A program made the translations under genes and the position numbers. The notes below the pieces were generated by a model, which worked only from the letters and a program-made list of their open reading frames with translations, made no database searches and was not told the origin of the DNA. Below are positions 1 through 4,885 of a stretch of DNA of 5,024 bases, piece by piece (within the stretch, counting starts at the first letter, position 1; the number at the start of each line of letters is the position of its first letter). Source of the stretch: an uncultured Clostridia bacterium (GTDB taxonomy: Bacteria > Bacillota > Clostridia > Oscillospirales > Oscillospiraceae); the NCBI GenBank assembly GCA_945927915.1, contig CAMEMX010000116.1, forward strand, positions 1 through 5,024, written 5' to 3'.

Positions 1-22
1 GAGGCATGCCTCCACCCTACAG
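1..22. repeat. Right end of a 114-bp double-palindrome module, cut by the window edge
   Basis: This stretch matches the right end of the modules at 2606-3209: a GGCATGCC-centred palindrome arm followed by TCCACCCTACAG, which is the terminal inverted repeat. The 18 bases after it (23-40, CCGTCTATCGTTGGCATT) are identical to the linkers at 2720-2737, 2965-2982 and 3210-3227. It therefore belongs to an array like the one downstream of the LTA-synthase gene, most of it lying left of the window. Confidence 0.85.
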
Positions 23-40
23 CCGTCTATCGTTGGCATT

Positions 41-104
41 CTGTAGGGCGGGGGCATGCCCCCGCCGGTGCAGGAACTACCGAATCCGTACAAACCCGTT
101 CGTT
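41..104. repeat. Truncated left part of a 114-bp double-palindrome module
   Basis: It begins with CTGTAGGGCGG directly after the invariant 18-bp linker, as the full modules do, and has a perfect 20-bp palindrome at 47-66 (GGCGGGGGCATGCCCCCGCC). The conserved interior follows (GGTGCAGGAACTACCGAAT, then GTACAAACCCGTTCG). Similarity is lost near 104, where full modules continue into a GC-rich imperfect hairpin and the right palindrome. The palindrome arms differ from those of the other modules yet pair perfectly with each other. The missing right half may have been deleted or replaced by the hairpin element at 116-153. Confidence 0.85.
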
Positions 105-115
105 TCCTCCGCATA

Positions 116-153
116 GATTGCCACGTCGGGCTTGCGCCCTCCTCGCAATGACA
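116..153. repeat. Short hairpin repeat with GATTGCCACG / CTCGCAATGACA ends
   Basis: Its ends, GATTGCCACG and CTCGCAATGACA, are shared with the element at 4886-4925, while the centre differs. ATTGC pairs with GCAAT at the outside and GGGC pairs with GCCC around a TTGC loop inside. Extragenic palindromes of the general form GTCATTGCGAG...GTGGCAATC are known from many bacterial genomes; assignment here rests on recognition by eye, not a search. Confidence 0.7.
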
Positions 154-220
154 AAACAGGGGCTGCCGCTGCGCGGACGGCGGCCGGAGGTTGTGCGGGA
201 CGGCAGCCGCAGGTTGGGAC

Positions 221-249
221 TTTACAAACGGCGCGAAACCCGCTATAAT
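221..249 (+). promoter_or_regulatory. Promoter for the LTA-synthase-family gene
   Basis: TTTACA at 221-226 and TATAAT at 244-249 are separated by exactly 17 bases. The -10 box is perfect and the -35 box matches the housekeeping consensus TTGACA at four of six positions. Transcription would start near 256, giving a leader of about 80 bases before the ATG at 336. No other good promoter was seen between the repeats and the gene. Confidence 0.8.
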
Positions 250-282
250 ACCTCTGATCTGCGTGTTAACGCGGAAGGCAAG

Positions 283-325
283 CGCCGGAAAGACCGCAGC
301 CCTGCGGCAGACCGGCGGAAAGGAG
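283..325 (+). promoter_or_regulatory. Leader stem-loop abutting the ribosome binding site
   Basis: CGCCGG (283-288) pairs with CCGGCG (312-317). Inside it, separated by purine-rich internal loops, CCGCA (294-298) pairs with TGCGG (303-307). The Shine-Dalgarno sequence AAAGGAG (319-325) starts two bases after the stem and lies 10 bases before the ATG at 336, a slightly long spacing. The stem could modulate ribosome access or merely insulate the site; there is no run of U after it, so it is not a terminator. No known riboswitch was recognised. Confidence 0.45.
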
Positions 326-335
326 TCCTTCGGAA

Positions 336-2507
336 ATGAACCAACTCAGGCGGTGCGCGGCGGGGGCCTGCGGCGCCCTGCGCGATTTCCGGCAGAAAAG
401 CTGCGCCCGTGAGTGGCTGCTGCTCTTTTTCTGGTGCGATCTGCTCTGGTGCGAGACGGTCGTGCGCTTCTATTCGGCGCAGTTTTTCTTCACGATCGGC
501 GTTGTGCCGACGGCGCTGTTCTCGGCGGTCGCGGCGCTCGTGCTTTACACCCTGTGCAGCGTTTTCCCGCGGCGCGTCTGCCGCGTGCTGGAGCTGACGT
601 TCACATGGGCGCTGTGCGTTTTTTACGCGTCACAGCTCATCTATAACTACGAATTCCACTTTTTCTATTCCGCCTACTCAATGGGAAACGGCGGGCAGGT
701 TGCGGAGTTCTGGCGCGTGATCCTGCACGCGATGTGGGTGCGCCTGCCCGGCCTGCTGGCGATCCTGCTGCCGGCGGTGCTGCAGAGCGTCTTTGGGCGC
801 GTGTTCGCCGAGCCGCGCGTGCGGCAGGTTTGGCGCAGGCTGTGCCTGCTGGTGGTCGCAGCCGCGTTACATATTGCGATCGTGCTGTCGCTGCCGCTGC
901 TCGGCTCCGCGCCGATGTCGCCGTATGACCTGTATCACGACACAAATGACCTGTCCAAGGGCGCGCTGCAGCTCGGCTTGCTGACGGCCTTCCGCCTCGA
1001 CGTGCAGCGGCTGCTGTTCGGCTTTGACGGCGGCGAGCTGATCATGCCCGAACCGTCGGACGAACCGACCGAGCCGCCCACGCAGGGCGTGGAGGAACCG
1101 ACGACCGGGCCGACCGAGCCGACCGAGCCGGCGGAGCCGTCTGAGACGGTGCATTACAGCCCGCGCCGCTACAACGTCCTCGACATCGACTTTGACGCGC
1201 TTGCGCAGGGTGAGGAAAACGAGACGGTCAGCCGCCTGCACACCTATTTCGGCGAGCAGGAGCCGACCAAAAAGAACAACCACACGGGCATTTTCCGCGG
1301 CTGCAACCTCATTTTCATCACCGCCGAGGGCTTTTCGCCGCTGGCGATCGACCCGGTGCTGACGCCGACGCTCTACCGTCTGCAAACGGGCGGCATCAAT
1401 TTTACGAACTTTTACACGCCGTATTGGGGCGTTTCCACCTCGGACGGCGAATATGTCAACCTGACGGGCACGATCCCGAAGTCCGGCACCTGGAGCTTCA
1501 AGGACTCGGCGGACAACGCCATGCCGCTGACGCTGGCGCAGCAGCTCAAGCGCGAGGGCTACAGCGCCTACGCCTTCCACGACCACTCCTACACCTATTA
1601 CCGCCGTGACAAATCTCACCCCAACCTCGGCTACGATTTCAAGGCCGTGGGCAACGGGCTGGAGATCACCGACCAGTGGCCGGAGTCCGACGTCGAGATG
1701 ATCGACGCGACGACGGCGGATTTCGTCGAAAACACGCCGTTCCATGTGTATTACATGACGGTCTCCGGGCATCTGCGCTATTCCTTCGACGAAAACGACA
1801 ACGCCATCGCCGCGAAAAACCGCGCCCTGGTGGAGGATCTGCCCTACAGCGAGGGCGTGCGGGCGTATCTGGCGTGCCAGATCGAGCTGGACCGGGCGCT
1901 GGAGCTGCTGCTGACGCGGCTGAAGGAAGCCGGCGTCCTGCGCAGCACGGTCATCGTCCTCACCGCCGACCACTATCCCTACGGCCTGTCGCTCGACGAG
2001 CAGAGCGAGCTGGCAGGGCACGAACTTGACCCGCATTTCGAGATCTACCGCAACGCCTTCATCATCTACAAGGAGGGGCGCAGGCCCGAAACGGTCGACA
2101 AGCTCTGCTGCTCGCTCGACATTCTGCCCACGCTGTCGAATCTGTTCGGGCTGCAATTCGATTCGCGGCTGTATATGGGGCGCGATGTCTTCTCCGACGC
2201 GCCGCCGCTGCTCATCTTCTCCGACCGGAGCTGGATGACGGATGAGGCGTCGTATTACACGATCACGGAGGAGCTGAGGCCCTTCACGGACACGCCTTTG
2301 ACGCAGGAGGAGATCGACTACTATAACGACGTCGTGGCGGACAAATTCCTCGTGTCGCAATGGGTGCTGGAGGAGGACTACTGGCGCACGCTGTTCGGTG
2401 ACAACCTGCCGCCCGACAACGTGTTCCTGCCGCCGGGACAGACCGCCGAACCGCCCGACGACCCGGACGGGACGATCTCGCCGGAATCGTCGAACGAGTA
2501 TGAGTGA
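336..2507 (+). CDS. Lipoteichoic acid synthase (LtaS) family membrane enzyme, sulfatase-fold
   Basis: A 723-residue polytopic membrane enzyme. Five hydrophobic segments (about residues 27-46, 48-76, 86-108, 135-155, 166-190) precede an acidic Pro/Glu/Thr-rich linker (238-271) and a sulfatase/alkaline-phosphatase-fold domain (about 322-630). This is the LtaS layout. Residues matching the family's active site are visible: E331 in FITAEGF (metal ligand), T368 in STSDGEY (nucleophile threonine), H479 in SGH, and D545-H546 in TADHYPYG (metal ligands). Family members take glycerol phosphate from phosphatidylglycerol and polymerise it on a glycolipid at the outer membrane face, or do related phosphotransfers; the actual acceptor here is unknown, so no symbol is given. 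It is longer than Staphylococcus LtaS (about 646 residues), owing to the linker and a Pro-rich, acidic C-terminal tail (698-723). The ATG is supported by AAAGGAG at 319-325 and a promoter at 221-249. No neighbour shares its operon. Confidence 0.92.
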   Translation: MNQLRRCAAGACGALRDFRQKSCAREWLLLFFWCDLLWCETVVRFYSAQFFFTIGVVPTALFSAVAALVLYTLCSVFPRRVCRVLELTFTWALCVFYASQLIYNYEFHFFYSAYSMGNGGQVAEFWRVILHAMWVRLPGLLAILLPAVLQSVFGRVFAEPRVRQVWRRLCLLVVAAALHIAIVLSLPLLGSAPMSPYDLYHDTNDLSKGALQLGLLTAFRLDVQRLLFGFDGGELIMPEPSDEPTEPPTQGVEEPTTGPTEPTEPAEPSETVHYSPRRYNVLDIDFDALAQGEENETVSRLHTYFGEQEPTKKNNHTGIFRGCNLIFITAEGFSPLAIDPVLTPTLYRLQTGGINFTNFYTPYWGVSTSDGEYVNLTGTIPKSGTWSFKDSADNAMPLTLAQQLKREGYSAYAFHDHSYTYYRRDKSHPNLGYDFKAVGNGLEITDQWPESDVEMIDATTADFVENTPFHVYYMTVSGHLRYSFDENDNAIAAKNRALVEDLPYSEGVRAYLACQIELDRALELLLTRLKEAGVLRSTVIVLTADHYPYGLSLDEQSELAGHELDPHFEIYRNAFIIYKEGRRPETVDKLCCSLDILPTLSNLFGLQFDSRLYMGRDVFSDAPPLLIFSDRSWMTDEASYYTITEELRPFTDTPLTQEEIDYYNDVVADKFLVSQWVLEEDYWRTLFGDNLPPDNVFLPPGQTAEPPDDPDGTISPESSNEYE
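1047..1148 (+). repeat. Low-complexity Pro/Glu/Thr linker-coding segment inside the LTA-synthase gene
   Basis: This encodes residues 238-271, with repeated EPT/EP units such as EPTEPPT and EPTEPAEPSE. At the DNA level the 9-mer CCGACCGAG recurs, back to back around 1111-1128. It separates the last membrane segment from the extracellular catalytic domain and probably acts as an extended spacer or wall-spanning stalk. Such repeats can change length by slippage. Confidence 0.7.
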
Positions 2508-2532
2508 GCGTTTGGCGAAGGGGGATTGCGTT

Positions 2533-2548
2533 GTTCGCTTACGCGAAC
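2533..2548. other. Small hairpin downstream of the LTA-synthase gene
   Basis: GTTCGC (2533-2538) pairs with GCGAAC (2543-2548) around a TTAC loop, 26 bases after the stop codon. There is no U-run after it, so it is not a convincing intrinsic terminator, though it may protect the transcript 3' end. Apart from this and the 30-bp repeat at 2559-2588, positions 2508-2605 show nothing recognisable. Confidence 0.4.
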
Positions 2549-2558
2549 GATCTTAGCA

Positions 2559-2588
2559 GCGCGTCAGGGATGCCGCGCGCTACAGGTG
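2559..2588 (+). repeat. 30-bp interspersed repeat, copy 1
   Basis: The 30 bases beginning GCGCGTCAGGGATGCC and ending CTACAGGTG reappear as the reverse complement at 4850-4879 with one mismatch. Neither copy lies in a gene and each sits beside other repeat families, so this appears to be a mobile or dispersed short element. Confidence 0.7.
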
Positions 2589-2605
2589 CGCCGCGCACAA
2601 TTCAA

Positions 2606-2719
2606 CTGTAGGGTGGACACATGTGTCCACCGGTGCAGGAACTACCGAATGCGTACAAACTCGTTCGTCTACACCGTCCGCCGCTGCGCGGTCGGTGGAG
2701 GCATGCCTCCACCCTACAG
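2606..2719. repeat. Complete 114-bp double-palindrome module (array unit 1)
   Basis: A 12-bp perfect terminal inverted repeat (CTGTAGGGTGGA / TCCACCCTACAG) bounds the module. Next to each end is a perfect 20-bp palindrome: GGTGGACACATGTGTCCACC at 2612-2631 and GGTGGAGGCATGCCTCCACC at 2694-2713. Between them lie a conserved interior (GGTGCAGGAACT...) and a GC-rich imperfect hairpin around 2673-2697. Size and terminal symmetry resemble a MITE or a REP/BIME-type element; no coding capacity is evident and no target-site duplication could be defined. Confidence 0.9.
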
Positions 2720-2737
2720 CCGTCTATCGTTGGCATT

Positions 2738-2964
2738 CTGTAGGGCGGGGACATGTTCTGTTGAATCAGCGGCTCTGTCATCGCGTGCGAAGCACGCTCG
2801 CCAATCGCCTTGATTCTGCCACTCCTTTTTGCTCGCTCCTCCCGCCACAGGCGGCGCTCGCAAACGTCCCCCCGCCGGTGCAGGAACTGCCGAATGCATA
2901 CAGATTCGTTCGTTTGTACCGTCCGCCGCTGCGCGGTCGGTGGAGGCATGCCTCCACCCTACAG
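2738..2964. repeat. Double-palindrome module with nested insertion (array unit 2)
   Basis: This module spans 227 bp: the standard 114 bp plus about 113 bp inserted near the centre of its left palindrome. The left arm GGCGGGGAC (2744-2752) and right arm GTCCCCCCGCC (2866-2876) are still recognisable either side of the insertion. The rest of the module (GGTGCAGGAACTGCC..., right palindrome, CCTACAG end) is normal. Confidence 0.88.
2753..2865. mobile_element. Nested ~113-bp insertion splitting a palindrome, copy 1
   Basis: It lies between the two arms of the left palindrome of unit 2. Visible inside are GAATCA (2763-2768) inverted against TGATTC (2811-2816), a perfect GCGTGC-GAA-GCACGC hairpin (2783-2797) and CCGCC-ACA-GGCGG (2842-2854). 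The part around 2777-2807 resembles a decayed, reversed copy of the GATTGCCACG / CTCGCAATGACA hairpin family. It has no coding capacity, so any movement would need a helper enzyme. The exact ends are uncertain by a few bases because the right palindrome arm has an extra C. Confidence 0.65.
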
Positions 2965-2982
2965 CCGTCTATCGTTGGCATT

Positions 2983-3209
2983 CTGTAGGGCGGGGACATG
3001 TTCTGTTGAATCAGCGGCTCTGTCATCGCGTGCGAAGCACGCTCGCCAATCGCCTTGATTCTGCCACTCCTTTTTGCTCGCTCCTCCCGCCACAGGCGGC
3101 GCTCGCAAACGTCCCCCCGCCGGTGCAGGAACTGCCGAATGCATACAGATTCGTTCGTTTGTACCGTCCGCCGCTGCGCGGTCGGTGGAGGCATGCCTCC
3201 ACCCTACAG
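2983..3209. repeat. Double-palindrome module with nested insertion (array unit 3)
   Basis: This is the exact tandem copy of unit 2, offset by 245 bases, including the same insertion. Linkers of 18 bp (CCGTCTATCGTTGGCATT) precede and follow it at 2965-2982 and 3210-3227. Confidence 0.88.
2998..3110. mobile_element. Nested ~113-bp insertion, copy 2
   Basis: Identical to the insertion at 2753-2865. It arose by the 245-bp tandem duplication rather than a second independent insertion, since flanks and insertion are all identical. Confidence 0.65.
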
Positions 3210-3227
3210 CCGTCTATCGTTGGCATT

Positions 3228-3341
3228 CTGTAGGGTGGACACATGTGTCCACCGGTGCAGGAACTGCCGAATGCGTACAGATTCGTTCGTCTGTACCGTC
3301 CGCCGCTTCGCGGTCGGATGGGGCAAGCCCCATCCTTACGG
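3228..3341. repeat. Double-palindrome module with variant right end (array unit 4)
   Basis: Again 114 bp, with the GGTGGACACATGTGTCCACC left palindrome (3234-3253) as in unit 1. Its right palindrome differs: GGATGGGGC pairs with GCCCCATCC around a central AA (3316-3335), and the end reads CCTTACGG instead of CCCTACAG. The interior resembles units 2 and 3 in some bases and unit 1 in others, suggesting mosaic exchange between copies. It ends four bases before the terminator stem. Confidence 0.87.
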
Positions 3342-3345
3342 AACA

Positions 3346-3384
3346 AAAAATCAGAGCCGTCCCGGTGGGATGGCTCTGATTTTT
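3346..3384 (-). terminator. Intrinsic terminator of the zinc-ribbon gene, probably bidirectional
   Basis: A 13-bp perfect stem (AAAAATCAGAGCC / GGCTCTGATTTTT) is extended by TCCC/GGGA around a short GGT loop. On the minus strand it is followed by a run of six U residues and comes directly after the stop codon, which overlaps its first bases (3383-3385). On the plus strand it ends in UUUUU, so it can also stop transcripts from the repeat array and the convergent LTA-synthase gene. Confidence 0.9.
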
Positions 3385-3793
3385 ACGTTTTTTTGACGAA
3401 GCGTTCGCCGCATTTGGGGCAGCGGATGCTGATCTTGCCGCGGCGGCGCGGCACGCGGACGGTTTGCGAGCATTTGGGGCAGCGGAAATAGCGGTTGTGC
3501 CGGTCGGTCAGGCGCGTCTTGAGGCGCAAATAGCGCTTGTTTTCCTGCTGGCGCTTGGCGATGCTGCGCGAGAACATCCGTGCGAGGTTCAGCCCCAGCA
3601 GGACGAACACCAGCGCGTGCAGCAGCGGATAGATCACATAGATGTACGCGCTGAAATCTCGCAGGAAGAGCGACAGAACCGTGTTGAGCAGGCTCAGCGT
3701 CACGGCGAGGATCAGCAGGGCGAGATTCAGCTCGTCGGAGCCGTAGCGCCCGTACATAAAGCGGCGAAGCGAGTCGCCGATTTTTCTGAACAT
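3383..3793 (-). CDS. Small membrane protein with C-terminal four-cysteine zinc ribbon
   Basis: A 136-residue protein of unknown function. A basic N-terminus containing FMYGRYGSDELN, a motif I recall from uncharacterised Clostridia proteins, precedes two membrane segments (about 22-44 and 49-70). A basic stretch (71-101) and a zinc ribbon follow, with two CPKC knuckles (C105/C108, C125/C128) 20 residues apart. The short hydrophilic ends and arginine-rich flanks suggest both termini are cytoplasmic, with the ribbon facing the cytosol; that is inference. Start choice: the reading frame can open at a GTG at 3802, but that codon lies inside AGGTGATC (3804-3797), which matches the extended anti-Shine-Dalgarno complement, and an ATG at 3793 follows at suitable distance. 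I therefore start at 3793. It has its own promoter and terminator, and lies 74 bp downstream of the phosphoesterase gene. I cannot assign a biochemical role. Confidence 0.85.
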   Translation of the reverse strand: MFRKIGDSLRRFMYGRYGSDELNLALLILAVTLSLLNTVLSLFLRDFSAYIYVIYPLLHALVFVLLGLNLARMFSRSIAKRQQENKRYLRLKTRLTDRHNRYFRCPKCSQTVRVPRRRGKISIRCPKCGERFVKKT

Positions 3794-3796
3794 AAA

Positions 3797-3804
3797 GATC
3801 ACCT
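3797..3804 (-). promoter_or_regulatory. Ribosome binding site AGGTGATC that decides the zinc-ribbon start
   Basis: On the minus strand AGGTGATC matches the 3' part of AAGGAGGTGATC, the perfect complement of the 16S rRNA tail. It ends three bases before the ATG at 3793; measured from the AGG core the spacing is about eight bases. It overlaps the alternative GTG at 3802, arguing against that start. Confidence 0.65.
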
Positions 3805-3811
3805 ATGGTTC

Positions 3812-3839
3812 ATTATAATGCCGCGGCGCGATATTACAA
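3812..3839 (-). promoter_or_regulatory. Promoter for the zinc-ribbon gene
   Basis: On the minus strand TTGTAA (3839-3834) and TATAAT (3817-3812) are 16 bases apart. The -10 box is perfect and the -35 matches at four of six positions. The predicted start near 3805 would put the ribosome binding site at the very 5' end of the mRNA, a leader of only about a dozen bases. TATAAT sits in the palindrome CATTATAATG. Confidence 0.6.
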
Positions 3840-3867
3840 GCATATTTTTTGAGAATTTACGATTTGT

Positions 3868-4704
3868 TTACGATTCGCCGCTGCGCAGGATGAGCACGGG
3901 CAGGTGCGGACGGTTGAACAGACGAAAATGCGCCCGGCTGTAGCCCATGCCGCGGCTGACATAGAGCGCCGTCCCGTCCGCGCGGTACAGCCCCGCGTCG
4001 TAGGCGGGAAAGAGCGTCCGCTCCGTGCCGAAGACGCCGCCGACCAGCGGCAGACGCACCACGCCGCCGTGGCAATGCCCCGCCAGCACGAGCGGCACGC
4101 CCAGCGCCGCCCACCGCTCCGGCGGGTCGTTGCGGTGGGCGAGCAGGAGGATGAAGGCGTCCTGACCGACCTCGGCGCGGATCTGCGCGACCAGCTCGGC
4201 GGGCGTTTTGCGCTCCAGCGGGCCGCACGGGTCGTCCACGCCCGCGATGACGATGGACGCGCCGTCACGCGTCATGACCGTGTAGTCGTCGCGCAGGACG
4301 CACACGCCGAGCTGCTCCATGAGGTCGAACATCTCGCCGCGCCGTGCGACCTGAAATTCGTGGTTGCCCGTGACGTAGAAGGTCGGCGCGATGGCGACGA
4401 GGCCGCGCAGCAGCGGCGGGAGCATGGAAAGGTCGGTGTTTTCGTCAAAGAGGTCGCCGTCGATGCAGATGAGGTCGGGGTCGGCGTTTTTTACGGCGCG
4501 CAGCAGGACGGCGTTGTCCGTGCCGAACTGCCGGCCGTGCAGGTCGGCGATCTCCGCCACGCGCAGGCCGTCGAATTGCGGCGGGAGCGCGGACAGGGCG
4601 ACGTCGACCTGCTCGGTTTGGATGGAGCAGTTTTGCCAGAAGAGAAACGCGGTCAGCGCCGCCAGCACCAAAAGCGCCGCCAATGCCCGCCGCAGCGTCC
4701 GCAT
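3868..4704 (-). CDS. Membrane-anchored metallophosphoesterase of the YkuE/YaeI type
   Basis: A 278-residue calcineurin-like phosphoesterase. All metal-binding blocks are present in order: D54-L-H56, G83-D84-L-F-D87, G113-N-H-E116, H190, and G209-H-C-H-G-G214, so it should be an active dimetal enzyme. The N-terminus (MRTLRRALAALLVLAALTAF) is a basic region followed by one hydrophobic segment (about 7-23), a signal anchor or uncleaved signal. The twin arginines at 5-6 recall a degenerate Tat signal; Bacillus YkuE is Tat-exported and cell-wall associated, whereas E. coli YaeI acts on UDP-diacylglucosamine. The substrate here cannot be read from sequence; a phosphate ester of the envelope is a reasonable guess. 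The ATG follows AAGGAGG (4718-4712) by seven bases. No terminator is seen before the zinc-ribbon gene downstream on the same strand, so readthrough is possible. Upstream DNA is heptamer repeat, and no convincing promoter was found. Confidence 0.92.
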   Translation of the reverse strand: MRTLRRALAALLVLAALTAFLFWQNCSIQTEQVDVALSALPPQFDGLRVAEIADLHGRQFGTDNAVLLRAVKNADPDLICIDGDLFDENTDLSMLPPLLRGLVAIAPTFYVTGNHEFQVARRGEMFDLMEQLGVCVLRDDYTVMTRDGASIVIAGVDDPCGPLERKTPAELVAQIRAEVGQDAFILLLAHRNDPPERWAALGVPLVLAGHCHGGVVRLPLVGGVFGTERTLFPAYDAGLYRADGTALYVSRGMGYSRAHFRLFNRPHLPVLILRSGES

Positions 4705-4711
4705 ACCGCCG

Positions 4712-4718
4712 CCTCCTT
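4712..4718 (-). promoter_or_regulatory. Ribosome binding site of the metallophosphoesterase gene
   Basis: The minus strand reads AAGGAGG, a full match to the anti-Shine-Dalgarno core, seven bases before the ATG at 4704-4702. This fixes the start codon. Confidence 0.85.
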
Positions 4719-4730
4719 TCGTGTGTGGAA

Positions 4731-4807
4731 AATAGTGAACAGTGGATAGGGAACAGTGAACAGTGAATAGAGAACAGTGAATAGAGAACAGTGAATAGTG
4801 AATAGAT
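4731..4807. repeat. Eleven-copy heptamer tandem array (consensus AAYAGTG)
   Basis: Read from 4731, eleven consecutive 7-mers stay in perfect register over 77 bp: AATAGTG, AACAGTG, GATAGGG, AACAGTG twice, AATAGAG, AACAGTG, AATAGAG, AACAGTG, AATAGTG, AATAGAT. The AACAGTG/AATAGAG pair forms a secondary 14-bp period. On the minus strand this is a CACTATT/CACTGTT repeat within the 5' leader or promoter region of the phosphoesterase gene, ending about a dozen bases upstream of its ribosome binding site. Confidence 0.92.
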
Positions 4808-4849
4808 GTTGTAAGGGCGGATGGTGCGATCTAAAATCCGTGTGAAGCA

Positions 4850-4879
4850 CACCTGTAGCGCGCGGCATCCTTGACGCGC
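4850..4879 (-). repeat. 30-bp interspersed repeat, copy 2 (inverted)
   Basis: Its reverse complement equals 2559-2588 with one substitution (CCTTGACGCGC here, CCCTGACGCGC expected from copy 1). It sits seven bases left of the GATTGCC hairpin element. Positions 4808-4849, between it and the heptamer array, contain nothing I can identify. Confidence 0.7.
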
Positions 4880-4885
4880 ACTTGA

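Larger units (their letters stand above)
2673..3235. repeat. Perfect 245-bp tandem duplication (about 2.3 copies)
   Basis: Sequence from 2673 repeats exactly with a 245-base period: 2673-2917, 2918-3162, and a partial third copy to 3235. I saw no mismatch by eye. Each period is one insertion-bearing module (227 bp) plus the invariant 18-bp linker. The identity implies very recent amplification by unequal recombination or slippage between flanking modules. Short-read assemblies can miscount such copies. Confidence 0.9.

Noticed and set aside
118..412. Small plus-strand open frames before the LTA-synthase gene
   Set aside because: They start inside repeat DNA or ahead of the promoter, have no suitable ribosome binding site, and run through the leader and into the real gene in another frame.
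867..2360. Long minus-strand open frame of 497 codons antisense to the LTA-synthase gene
   Set aside because: Its translation is Arg/Val/Gln-rich with no recognisable domain, it lies wholly inside a gene with clear active-site motifs, and long antisense frames are expected at this GC content.
2606..3341. CRISPR array
   Set aside because: Regular repeats with short spacers are present, but the spacers are all the same 18 bases, the repeats are 114 bp or longer and palindrome-ended, and no cas gene is nearby.
2526..3396. Several open frames of about 80-140 codons in both directions across the repeat array
   Set aside because: They translate the palindromic modules, repeat with the 245-bp period, and lack ribosome binding sites or domain similarity.
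3904..4749. Plus-strand open frame of 281 codons opposite the phosphoesterase gene
   Set aside because: Low-complexity Arg/Val/Asp/Glu composition and complete overlap with a gene carrying all calcineurin-like phosphoesterase motifs; it is a shadow.
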